Translations under genes and position numbers: made by a program | The notes under the pieces: model-generated | What the model was told of the DNA's origin: nothing | The model's database searches: none | The model's input: only the letters and a program-made list of their open reading frames with translations | In this document: one piece after another, positions 8,715 through 16,860 of the stretch | Numbering within the stretch: position 1 is the first letter of the stretch | Layout of the letters: each line of letters begins with the position of its first letter | Source: Geomonas sp. Red32 | Lineage (GTDB): Bacteria; Desulfobacterota; Desulfuromonadia; Geobacterales; Geobacteraceae | Assembly: GCF_023652955.1 (NCBI RefSeq) | Contig: NZ_JAKLOY010000007.1 | Span: 62,001-126,000 of the forward strand | Direction: 5' to 3' | Length of the DNA stretch: 64,000 bases

Positions 8715-9509
8715 ATGAAAGGTATCCCGATATTCATGTACCACGCCCTCGAGGACGCCGGGCACCCGGCCGGTTCCCTCGATCCCGGCGAACAGCGCTA
8801 CGTGCTGGAAGTGGAGCGCTTCGCCGCCCAGCTCGCCTTCCTGAAAAGCGAGGGGTTCCAAAGCTTTCTCGCCTCCGATCTCGAGAGCCTCACCCGCGTT
8901 CCCGAGCGTGCGGTGGTGCTCACCTTCGACGACGGCCACGCCTCGAACCTGACGCTGACCCTCCCGCTCTTGGAGAAGTACGGCTTCCGGGCCGAATTTT
9001 TCGTCACCACCGACTGGATCGGGGCGCCGCGCTTCCTGTCGCGGGACGGGATCAGGAGCCTCCAGGCGGCCGGGATGGGGATCGGCTCCCACGGGGCGAG
9101 CCACGCCTTCCTCTCCCAGCTAAAGCCCGCCGACCTGGAGCGGGAGCTGCGCGATTCCCGCGAGATCCTTGGGGACATCACCGGCGCCTCCATCGCCTCG
9201 CTCTCGGCACCCGGTGGCCGGATCGGTCCCGAAGTGGCCGCTGCCGCGGTTTCCCTCGGCTACCGCACCCTCTTCACCTCGCTCCCCGGCCTCTGGTCCA
9301 CCGGGGGCTCCCTGCACGAGCTGCCGCGGCTCGCCCTGCGGAACAACCTCGACCAGGCGACCTTCGAGCGGCTGGCGCTCGCCGAGGAGGGGGCGCTCAG
9401 GCAGGTAAGCAGGAAGGAAGGGCTTTTGGCTAGCGCCCGCAAGCTTCTGGGGGAGCGGGGATACCGGCTGGTGAGAAGCGTCCTTCTGGGAGGGTGCCTC
9501 CATGGCTGA
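8715..9509 (+). CDS. Polysaccharide deacetylase (CE4/NodB fold)
   Basis: This 264-residue protein has the catalytic motifs of carbohydrate esterase family 4. TFDDGH at residues 70-75 supplies the Asp base and a metal Asp, and SHGASH at 125-130 supplies two metal-binding His. It probably removes acetyl groups from N-acetylhexosamines of the polymer or of an intermediate. No signal peptide is evident, so it may act in the cytoplasm or be exported by an unknown route. It overlaps the next gene by 8 bp. Confidence 0.88.
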   Translation: MKGIPIFMYHALEDAGHPAGSLDPGEQRYVLEVERFAAQLAFLKSEGFQSFLASDLESLTRVPERAVVLTFDDGHASNLTLTLPLLEKYGFRAEFFVTTDWIGAPRFLSRDGIRSLQAAGMGIGSHGASHAFLSQLKPADLERELRDSREILGDITGASIASLSAPGGRIGPEVAAAAVSLGYRTLFTSLPGLWSTGGSLHELPRLALRNNLDQATFERLALAEEGALRQVSRKEGLLASARKLLGERGYRLVRSVLLGGCLHG

Positions 9510-10836
9510 CACACCGCTCTTCATCGTGCCGTACCTCTACCAGTCCAACGTCCTTTTGGAGCTGGTCCTTTTGGGGGCGATCGTGGTGGCGCTCTTCCGG
9601 CCGCGCCTGCTGGTCTCCCTCACCGCCGCCATGGTGCTGATCCGCCCCAACGAGCGGATGGAGCTCTCCATCCCGCTCATGGAGGTGCTCCCCCCGGCCC
9701 TGCTCCTTCTTTTGATCATGCACGCGGGGAAGGTGAGGGAGCTCGCCTCCCGGGCCGAGATCAAATACCTTCACCTTTTCGTGGGGCTCACCCTGGCCGA
9801 GACGGTGATCCTCCATCCCGCCACCACCAAGGACGTTCTCCTCTACCTCGCGGTCGGCTTCCTCCTCTATCTCGCCATCCTCCTCTTCATGGCCGACGAC
9901 GACGGCATCCGCCTGCTGAGCCGCACCGTGCTCGTCTGCGCACTTTTGATCTGCCTGGAGCCGGTCTACTACCACTTCGCCCTGGAGCCTTCCGAAATCA
10001 ACTGGCAGATCTTCCATCTTCCCAAGAGCGGACGGCTCCAGGCCTGGGGGATGTGGGCGAACCCCAACGAGACCGCCTTCGTCGCCTGCCTGGGGGCGGC
10101 CAACGCCTCGCTGCTCGCCTCCAAGTACCCCAATCCGCTGCACCGGCTGGCCGCCCTGGGGACGCTCCCCTTCTTCGCCCTGGTAGTCTTTCTCACCGCC
10201 TCCCGGGCCGGGCTTGCCTCGCTCCTTCTCATCTACCTCCCGGTGGCGATTCTCTCCCGCCGGTCCATGGTCCGTTTCGGGGCGGTGGCCGTCGTGCTGC
10301 TGGCGCTCGTCACCGCGCATCTCTTCACCCCGGAGCGTACCGACGAGCAGGCTTCCACCGACGACCGCAGCGACCTCCGCTACCGGGGCGAGCAGGTGGT
10401 CAAGGCGTTCCCGCTCGCCGGGGTCGGCTTCCTGCAGGCGCGCAACGAGGTCGGCAGCAAGCCGCTCCATAACAGCTACCTGCAGGCCTTCGCCGAGACC
10501 GGCCTCCCGGGCGGCTTCCTGCTGACCGCCTTCCTCGGGGGGCTTTTGAAACGGCTCTACGGGGCGGTCCGCACCGGCCGCGAAAAGGACAGCCATCACC
10601 ACCTGGTCTACGTCCTCGGCTTCTTCGTGAGCAGCCTCTTCTACCTCTTCTGGGGGAACCAGCTCCTCACCATCATGTTCTTTTTGCTGGTGGCCCAGAC
10701 GGTGATCGCCCTGCGCAACGCCGAGGCCCCGGCGGCGGTGGCGGTCGAGGAGGAGGATCCCTGGCCCGCCTTCGACGGGGACCAGGTGGTGGTCCGCCCC
10801 GCCGAGCCATCCGAGGGGGAGGTGTCATCTCGATGA
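9502..10836 (+). CDS. O-antigen ligase / polymerase-like membrane protein
   Basis: This 444-residue integral membrane protein has about ten hydrophobic segments and a large loop between residues about 270 and 320. The loop contains FTPERTDEQAST followed by YRGEQVV and HNSYLQAFAETGLPGG. That last stretch (HN-x-x-L-x-x-x-x-E-x-G) is the conserved periplasmic loop of the Wzy/WaaL family. The enzyme either polymerises repeat units or ligates chains to a lipid acceptor. The presence of a Wzm/Wzt exporter makes a polymerase role less obvious, so ligation is possible. Confidence 0.75.
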   Translation: MADTPLFIVPYLYQSNVLLELVLLGAIVVALFRPRLLVSLTAAMVLIRPNERMELSIPLMEVLPPALLLLLIMHAGKVRELASRAEIKYLHLFVGLTLAETVILHPATTKDVLLYLAVGFLLYLAILLFMADDDGIRLLSRTVLVCALLICLEPVYYHFALEPSEINWQIFHLPKSGRLQAWGMWANPNETAFVACLGAANASLLASKYPNPLHRLAALGTLPFFALVVFLTASRAGLASLLLIYLPVAILSRRSMVRFGAVAVVLLALVTAHLFTPERTDEQASTDDRSDLRYRGEQVVKAFPLAGVGFLQARNEVGSKPLHNSYLQAFAETGLPGGFLLTAFLGGLLKRLYGAVRTGREKDSHHHLVYVLGFFVSSLFYLFWGNQLLTIMFFLLVAQTVIALRNAEAPAAVAVEEEDPWPAFDGDQVVVRPAEPSEGEVSSR

Positions 10837-11951
10837 GGGATCTCCATCTCGGCAACTGGCTGGGAGGTTACGGCCGCTGGCTCCTCGACGGAAGGGAACG
10901 CCGCCCGGCGGAGGGGACCACCCACGTGATCTTCCTCTTCGTGGACCACTTCGAGCCGGCCGGCAAGGAGCCGCGCCTGGCCCGCTGGCTGGAGCTCTAC
11001 CCGAAGCTTGCCGGCTCCCACCGCGACGCCGACGGCTGCCCTCCCAGGCACAGCTGGTTCTACCCGCTGGACCTCTTCCGGGACGGCGAGCTTGCCGCCA
11101 TGCGGCGGCTGGTGGATGCCGGGCTGGGGGAGGTGGAGTTCCACTGGCACCACTGCCACGACAGCGAGGCGACCTTCCGCGAGAAGCTTTGGGACGGGCT
11201 GGCCGGTTTCCAGCGCCACGGCTACCTCTTGCCGCGCGGCAACGGGAAGGCGGGGTGCTTCGGCTTCATCCACGGCAACTGGTCGCTCAACAACTCCCGC
11301 GGGGCCGAATTCTGCGGGGTGGACGGGGAGATCGCCATCCTCAAGGAGGCGGGGTGCTACGGCGACTTCACCTTCCCGGCCCTCCACTCCGCGAGCCAGC
11401 CCGCCGAGGTCAACGCCATCTACTACGCCGGGATGCAGCCGGGGTGGGAGGGATACGCCCGGGGGCGCCGCTCGGCAGTCGGGAGGCCGGAGGGGGAGGA
11501 CGAGTTCCTGATCTTCACCGGCCCCCTGCTGGTCAACTGGCGGGACTGGCGCTTCGGCTGGCACCCGATGATCGAGAACGGGGAGATCGGGAAAAGCCGC
11601 TCCCACGGCGATCCCACCCGCATCGATGCCTGGGTGCGGGGAGGGATGCGGGTCGCCGGGCGGCCGGAGTGGCTCTTCGTGAAGGTCTTTTGCCACGGCG
11701 GCCAGGACTGGGAGTCCGTGCTCTCTCCCGAGACCGGCCGGATGTTCGACTACCTGGAAAGCCGCTACAACGACGGGGTGAATTTCCGCCTGCACTACGT
11801 CACCGCCCGCGAGGCGTTCAACCTGGTGCGGGCGGCCGAGGCGGGGTGCGCAGGTGATCCGGACCGCTACCGGGACTTCGCGATTCCCCCCGGTGAGATG
11901 AGGCCTGCCGGTTCGGCGGCCGTTGCGATGGCCGGCGCCGCGGCGCCGTGA
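10833..11951 (+). CDS. Conserved protein of the polysaccharide cluster, possible WalW-like CE4-fold enzyme
   Basis: This 372-residue protein overlaps the preceding stop by 4 bp. It has no signal peptide. VIFLFVDHFEP (residues about 31-41), EFHWHHCHDSE (about 98-108) and FIHGNWSLNNS give a His/Asp-rich pattern compatible with a divergent polysaccharide-deacetylase barrel such as the WalW group. That assignment is from memory and weak. The last 35 residues are Ala/Pro-rich. Its place between a polymerase/ligase and a glycosyltransferase supports a role in glycan modification. Confidence 0.55.
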   Translation: MRDLHLGNWLGGYGRWLLDGRERRPAEGTTHVIFLFVDHFEPAGKEPRLARWLELYPKLAGSHRDADGCPPRHSWFYPLDLFRDGELAAMRRLVDAGLGEVEFHWHHCHDSEATFREKLWDGLAGFQRHGYLLPRGNGKAGCFGFIHGNWSLNNSRGAEFCGVDGEIAILKEAGCYGDFTFPALHSASQPAEVNAIYYAGMQPGWEGYARGRRSAVGRPEGEDEFLIFTGPLLVNWRDWRFGWHPMIENGEIGKSRSHGDPTRIDAWVRGGMRVAGRPEWLFVKVFCHGGQDWESVLSPETGRMFDYLESRYNDGVNFRLHYVTAREAFNLVRAAEAGCAGDPDRYRDFAIPPGEMRPAGSAAVAMAGAAAP

Positions 11952-11961
11952 GGAGGGATCC

Positions 11962-13143
11962 ATGACGGGCAAGCGACTGAAGGTGTGCCACGTGGTCTCC
12001 CGGCTGGAGGTGGGAGGGATGGAGAACGGGGTGGTCAACCTCTGCAACGGACACGACCGCTCCCGGATCGAGCCGATGATCTGCTGCCTGAAGGGGACCG
12101 GTCCCATGGAGGGGCGCCTGGCTGGCGACGTGCGGGTGGAGTGCCTGGGATTTCCCGAGGGGCGGGACCTGACCCGCGTCCTCACCGTGGCCGGTTTCTT
12201 CAGACGGATGCGCCCGGACGTGGTCCACACCCACGGCTGGGGAGGAGGCGCTTGGGACGGGGTGGTCGGGGCCCGGCTGGCGGGCTGCCCGGTGATCATC
12301 AACGGCGAGCATGGGCTGATCTTCTCCCGCCCTCACCAGGTGCTGGCCCAGCGGATGCTGGCCCGGCTCGCCACCAGTTTCTTCTCGGTGTCCCAGGGGC
12401 TGAAGGAACGGGTGGTCCGCACCCTCGGGATCTCCGCCGAGCACATCCGGGTCATCACCAACGGGGTCGACCTCGACCGTTTCGCCCCGGGGATGGGGGG
12501 GAAGGGGTTCGGCTCGGCCGGCAAGCGGGTGATCTGCTCGGTCGGGACCCTCAAGAAGGAGAAGAACCAGCTGATGCTTTTGAAGGCGGTCAGCGAACTG
12601 GTCCGCTCCGGCTTCAGGACGGAATTCGAGCTCTGGCTGGTGGGGGACGGCCCGGACCGGGGCGAGCTGGAGGCCTTCGTGGAAAAGGAGAAACTCTCCG
12701 GCCGCGTCCGCTTCCTTGGCCGCCGCGAGGACATTCCCGCCCTTCTGGCGGAGAGCTCGGTGCTGGTCTCCACCAGCAAGGCGGAGCACGAGGGGCTCTC
12801 CAACGTGATCCTGGAGGCGATGGCGAGCGCGCTTCCGGTGATCGCCACCCGCTCGGTGGGGACCGGCGAGGTGGTGGTGGAGGGGAAGACCGGCTACCTG
12901 GTCCCCGAGGACGATGTCTTTGCCCTTTGCAACCGGTTGAAGGCGCTGCTGCAGGATGCGTCTCTCTCCCGGCGGATGGGGGACGCGGGGCGGGCCCTGG
13001 TGACCGAGCGGTATTCCATCGCCGCCATGATCGCGAGTTACGAGGAAGAGTACCAACGGCTGTACCGCCGGGTGACCGGATACGAGATCGGCTGGCCGGC
13101 GTGGAGGGGAGGGAAAGAAGATGAGGTACATGAAACAGCTTGA
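11962..13143 (+). CDS. Glycosyltransferase family 4, stp2-like (exosortase-system associated)
   Basis: This 393-residue GT-B transferase starts at 11962 behind AGGAGGG; an in-frame upstream ATG at 11923 lies inside the previous gene. HVVSRLEVGGMENGVVNLCN at the N-terminus is close to the PEP-CTERM/EpsH1-associated sugar transferase 2 family as I remember it. ITNGVDLDRF and SKAEHEGLSNVILEAMAS mark the donor domain. The last 23 bp overlap the acyltransferase gene. Confidence 0.85.
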   Translation: MTGKRLKVCHVVSRLEVGGMENGVVNLCNGHDRSRIEPMICCLKGTGPMEGRLAGDVRVECLGFPEGRDLTRVLTVAGFFRRMRPDVVHTHGWGGGAWDGVVGARLAGCPVIINGEHGLIFSRPHQVLAQRMLARLATSFFSVSQGLKERVVRTLGISAEHIRVITNGVDLDRFAPGMGGKGFGSAGKRVICSVGTLKKEKNQLMLLKAVSELVRSGFRTEFELWLVGDGPDRGELEAFVEKEKLSGRVRFLGRREDIPALLAESSVLVSTSKAEHEGLSNVILEAMASALPVIATRSVGTGEVVVEGKTGYLVPEDDVFALCNRLKALLQDASLSRRMGDAGRALVTERYSIAAMIASYEEEYQRLYRRVTGYEIGWPAWRGGKEDEVHETA

Positions 13144-14260
13144 TGCCATTCGTACTTTCGGTGTCTTCAGCGTCTTTTATGTTCATTTCGTCAGTACGCA
13201 CCTGCCGAAGCCAACCATCTTCGGCCATGACATCTACCTCGGCTCCACCGCCCTCGATGCCTTCTTCGTCATGAGCGGCTACCTGATAACCGGGCTGCTG
13301 CTCAAGGGGAGGAAGGATTACGAGGCCGGCATCGTCTCCCGCGGGACGGCCTTCAAAGAGTTCTATGTGCGGCGGAGCCTCCGGATCTTCCCGATCTTCT
13401 ACCTGACCCTGGCGATCGGCTACCTGCTGGATATTCCGCCGGTCAGGGACTCCATCGGGTGGCACGCGAGCTACCTCTCCAACCTCTACCTCTCCGATCA
13501 CGGTTGGGAGCTCGGTTCGGTGACTCATTTCTGGTCGCTGGCGGTGGAGGAGCAGTTCTACCTGCTTTGGCCGCTGGTGATCCTGCTGACCCCCAAGCGG
13601 TGGCTTCCCGCGGTGCTGGTGGCGGCCATGGGGGTGGCCCCGTTGTATCGCCTGTACTGCATGGAGAGCGGCACCAACGAGATCCTCCCCTTCGTGCATG
13701 CTTTGGGGAACATCGACCTGCTGGCCATGGGGGGAGTGCTCGCCTACCTGAAGATGTACCGGAAGTCCCGTCCCGAGGCGATCGCCAAGGTGATGAGCTT
13801 CTGCCTGTGGGTGGGGGGATCCCTCTTCTTACTGGACGCGGTGCTGATGACCTTCGAGATGGCCGGGCGTTTCGCCATCTTCAGCCGCACGCTGGAAGGG
13901 ATGTGCTTTTGCTGGGCGTTCAACAAGGCCACCGACGGGTTCACCGGACGCCTGGGGGCCTTCCTGGAGTGGAAGCCGTTCCTGTTCCTCGGCAAGATCA
14001 GCTACGGCCTCTATCTCTACCACAACTTCGTCCCGTACGTCGCGAAGCCCTACCTCCTGGAACCGTTGCACCTGGAGTTCCTGGTTTCCAACCTGATCGG
14101 GAAGTTCGTCACCTACTCCACCATCACCGTTGCGGTGGCGGTCGCCTCCTGGTACCTGGTCGAGATCCCCATCGGGCGTTTCCGGGATTCGCTGCGCTTC
14201 GGAGAGCGAAGGGAGCGAAGGGAACGGGTGCCGGCGGGGGCGGTGCCGGAGGCCAAGTGA
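13121..14260 (+). CDS. Acyltransferase 3 family membrane protein
   Basis: This 379-residue OafA/NodX-like O-acyltransferase has about ten transmembrane helices. The N-terminal LDAIRTFGVFSVFYVHF motif includes the conserved catalytic His region. AFFVMSGYLITGLL and YVRRSLRIFPIFYL are family hallmarks. It probably acetylates hydroxyls of the glycan. ATG 13121 overlaps the previous gene by 23 bp; ATG 13130 is an alternative start. Such genes often create strain-specific decoration. Confidence 0.88.
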   Translation: MRYMKQLDAIRTFGVFSVFYVHFVSTHLPKPTIFGHDIYLGSTALDAFFVMSGYLITGLLLKGRKDYEAGIVSRGTAFKEFYVRRSLRIFPIFYLTLAIGYLLDIPPVRDSIGWHASYLSNLYLSDHGWELGSVTHFWSLAVEEQFYLLWPLVILLTPKRWLPAVLVAAMGVAPLYRLYCMESGTNEILPFVHALGNIDLLAMGGVLAYLKMYRKSRPEAIAKVMSFCLWVGGSLFLLDAVLMTFEMAGRFAIFSRTLEGMCFCWAFNKATDGFTGRLGAFLEWKPFLFLGKISYGLYLYHNFVPYVAKPYLLEPLHLEFLVSNLIGKFVTYSTITVAVAVASWYLVEIPIGRFRDSLRFGERRERRERVPAGAVPEAK

Positions 14261-14290
14261 CCGGCTGTTATGCAATTTTCGGGAGGGAGC

Positions 14291-15694
14291 ATGTCCCTGT
14301 ATGACCGGATAAACAAGAAGATCCTCTTCCCCGCCTACCTCGGGATCACCCGCAACGTGGATCTCGGGCGGCTCGCGGAGCTCAAGAAGAGCCAGTACCT
14401 CCCGCCGGAGGAGATCCGCGCGATCCAGTTCGCGAGCATGAAAAGGCTCCTCGCCCACTGCTACCGCAACGTCCCCTTCTACCGCGAGCGCTTCGACGAG
14501 GCGGGCTTCCACCCGGACGACTTCCGCGGGGAGGACGATCTGCAACGGATACCGACCCTCGCCAAGAAGGATCTCCAGCAGGAGCGGGAGCGGCTGATCG
14601 CCGTCAACATCCCCCGTAGCGAGCTGATCGCCGACGCCTCGGGGGGATCGACCGGGAAGCCGACGAGCTTCTTCAAGGACCGGCAGCGCAACCGGCTGCG
14701 GAGCGCCGACAAGATGCGCCACGACATGTGGTGCGGATGGGAACCGGGGGAGAGCTACGCGACCCTGTGGGGAGCCCAGCGGGAGTTCGACCTTCAGCCC
14801 CCCCTGAAAGCGCGCCTGGTCGAGCGCTACCTCTACCGCGCTTTCGGCTTCAACGCCTTCGACATCTCCGAGGAGAAGGTCCTCCGCTGCCTGGAGAGCC
14901 TCGAAAAGGTCCGCCCCTCCATGGTGGTCGCCTACGCGAACGTGGCCTACCTCTTCGCCCGCATCGTGAAAAACCGCGGCCTCGACCTCGCCCCCCTCAA
15001 GATCAAAGGGCTCGTCTCCTCGGCCGAGACCCTCACCCCGGAGAAACGCGCCGCCATCGAGGAGGCCTTCGCCACCAAGGTCTTCAACCGCTACGGCTCC
15101 CGCGAGGTCGGGCTGGTGGCGAGCGAGTGCCGGGCCGGGGAGGGGATGCACGTCAACGCGGAGAACGTGGTGGTGGAGATCCTCAAGGACGGCCGCCCGG
15201 CGAAACCGGGGGAGTCCGGCGAGATCGTGGTGACCGACCTCTGGAACTACGGGATGCCCTTCGTCCGCTACCGGATGGGGGACGTCGGGGTGGCCGCCGG
15301 CCGGCTCTGCTCCTGTGGCCGCGGGCTTCCCTTGATCGACGGTGTCACCGGGCGCACGAGCGACTTTTTAATCGACGAGCGGGGGGCACTCGTCCACGGC
15401 GAGTATTTCACCCACCTCTTCTACGGGCTCCCCGGCATCGAGCAGTTCCAGCTGATCCAGGAGAGCCGCGACCTGGTCACCCTGAACGTCCGTCCCGGCC
15501 CGGGCTATCTCCCCGCCGTGCTCGACCCGGTGCTCGAGAAGATCCGCCTCTGCCTGGGAGGGTCGGTCCGGGTGCAGGTCAACCAGGTGCAAAAGTCGCT
15601 CGTGGAGGCCTCCGGCAAGTTCCGCTTCACCATCTCCCGGCTCTCGAACGATCATTTCGGCGCCGCCACTTCCCTTTCCACGGAGCGTCCATGA
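14291..15694 (+). CDS. CapK / phenylacetate-CoA ligase-like adenylate-forming enzyme
   Basis: This 467-residue protein starts at 14291 behind GGGAGGG; an in-frame ATG at 14270 has no such site. DASGGSTGKPTSFFKD is the phosphate-binding loop of adenylating enzymes. RYGSREVGLVASECRAGEGM and GEIVVTDLWNYGMPFVRYRM are typical of the CapK/PaaK family. It probably activates a carboxylic acid for transfer to the glycan, or acts in an uncharacterised capsule step. The stop overlaps the next gene by 4 bp. Confidence 0.85.
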   Translation: MSLYDRINKKILFPAYLGITRNVDLGRLAELKKSQYLPPEEIRAIQFASMKRLLAHCYRNVPFYRERFDEAGFHPDDFRGEDDLQRIPTLAKKDLQQERERLIAVNIPRSELIADASGGSTGKPTSFFKDRQRNRLRSADKMRHDMWCGWEPGESYATLWGAQREFDLQPPLKARLVERYLYRAFGFNAFDISEEKVLRCLESLEKVRPSMVVAYANVAYLFARIVKNRGLDLAPLKIKGLVSSAETLTPEKRAAIEEAFATKVFNRYGSREVGLVASECRAGEGMHVNAENVVVEILKDGRPAKPGESGEIVVTDLWNYGMPFVRYRMGDVGVAAGRLCSCGRGLPLIDGVTGRTSDFLIDERGALVHGEYFTHLFYGLPGIEQFQLIQESRDLVTLNVRPGPGYLPAVLDPVLEKIRLCLGGSVRVQVNQVQKSLVEASGKFRFTISRLSNDHFGAATSLSTERP

Positions 15695-16860
15695 AAGTTG
15701 CCTCCATCTGCCACATGTTTCCCAACCGGGTACAGCCGCACGTCGGGGTCTTCGTCAAGGAGCGCCTGAAGCACGTGGCGGAGAAGACCGATCTCACCAT
15801 GATCGCCCCGGTCCCCTCCTTCCCTTTCATGGAACGGCTCGAGAAGTACCGCGGGCTTAAGGGGCTGGAGGAGGCCGAGATGCTCGAAGGTCTCCTGGTC
15901 CACCATCCGCGCTACTTCGTGATTCCCCGCTACCTGAAGTGGATGGACGCCCGCTTCTACGGCTATTCGATGGCCTCCTACATCGAGCGTCTCACCCGCA
16001 GCCACGACTTCGACATCTTCGACTTCCACTGGGTCTACCCGGACGGGATCGGCGGGCTGGCGTGGGCCAGGCGGCTCGGGAAGAAGACGGTGGTGACCGT
16101 GCGGGGGAACGAGGCGATCTACTTCTTCGACGACTGCCCCATGCGCCGGATCGTGCAGAAGCACCTCAAGGAGTTCGATCACGTTATCTCGGTTTCCAAC
16201 GACCTGAAGAACAAGGTGGTGGACGAGTACGGGGTGGATCCCTCCCGGGTGACGGTGATCTCCAACGGCATCGACTGCGGCAAGTTCCATCCGCTGGACC
16301 GGGAGGGTGCCCGCCGCGCCTGCGGGGTGGGGAGCGGCGAGCATGCCGTCTTGACCGTCTCCCGGCTTTCCGGCGAAAAGGGGCTCGACCATCTTCTCAA
16401 GGCCATTGCCCGCCTGGACGATGCGAGCCTCACCCTCACCATCGCAGGCGACGGTCCGCTGCGCCCCATGCTGACCGCCCTTGCCGAGCGGCTCGGCATC
16501 GCCGGCCGGGTCCGTTTTCTCGGGAACCTCGACCACGCGGGGCTTTGCAGCTGGTACAACGCGGCCGACATCTTCTGCCTCCCCTCGCTTTGGGAGGGGT
16601 GCCCGAACGTGGTGATCGAGGCGCTCGCCTGCGGGACGCCGGTGGTGGCGAGCCGGGTAGGGGGGATCCCCGACCTGGTGCCGGAGCCGGAGTGCGGGGT
16701 GCTGGTGACCCCGGGGGACGAGGTCGCGCTGGCGGCCGGGCTCGAGGAGGCCTTGAGAACACGGTGGAACCGGAGCGCCATCTCCCGGCATGGCTCTTCC
16801 AACTCATGGAGCGAGGTGGCCGACCGGGTCATCGGCGTCTTCGAAAGGGTGGTGAGCTGA
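15691..16860 (+). CDS. Glycosyltransferase family 4
   Basis: This 389-residue GT-B transferase starts at ATG 15691, overlapping the previous stop (ATGA). CHMFPNRVQPHVGVFVKERL is near the N-terminus. VISNGIDCGKFHPLD introduces the donor domain. PSLWEGCPNVVIEALACGTP carries the E-x7-E pattern. The stop is fused to the next start (TGATG), so expression is likely coupled to the amidotransferase. Confidence 0.9.
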   Translation: MKVASICHMFPNRVQPHVGVFVKERLKHVAEKTDLTMIAPVPSFPFMERLEKYRGLKGLEEAEMLEGLLVHHPRYFVIPRYLKWMDARFYGYSMASYIERLTRSHDFDIFDFHWVYPDGIGGLAWARRLGKKTVVTVRGNEAIYFFDDCPMRRIVQKHLKEFDHVISVSNDLKNKVVDEYGVDPSRVTVISNGIDCGKFHPLDREGARRACGVGSGEHAVLTVSRLSGEKGLDHLLKAIARLDDASLTLTIAGDGPLRPMLTALAERLGIAGRVRFLGNLDHAGLCSWYNAADIFCLPSLWEGCPNVVIEALACGTPVVASRVGGIPDLVPEPECGVLVTPGDEVALAAGLEEALRTRWNRSAISRHGSSNSWSEVADRVIGVFERVVS

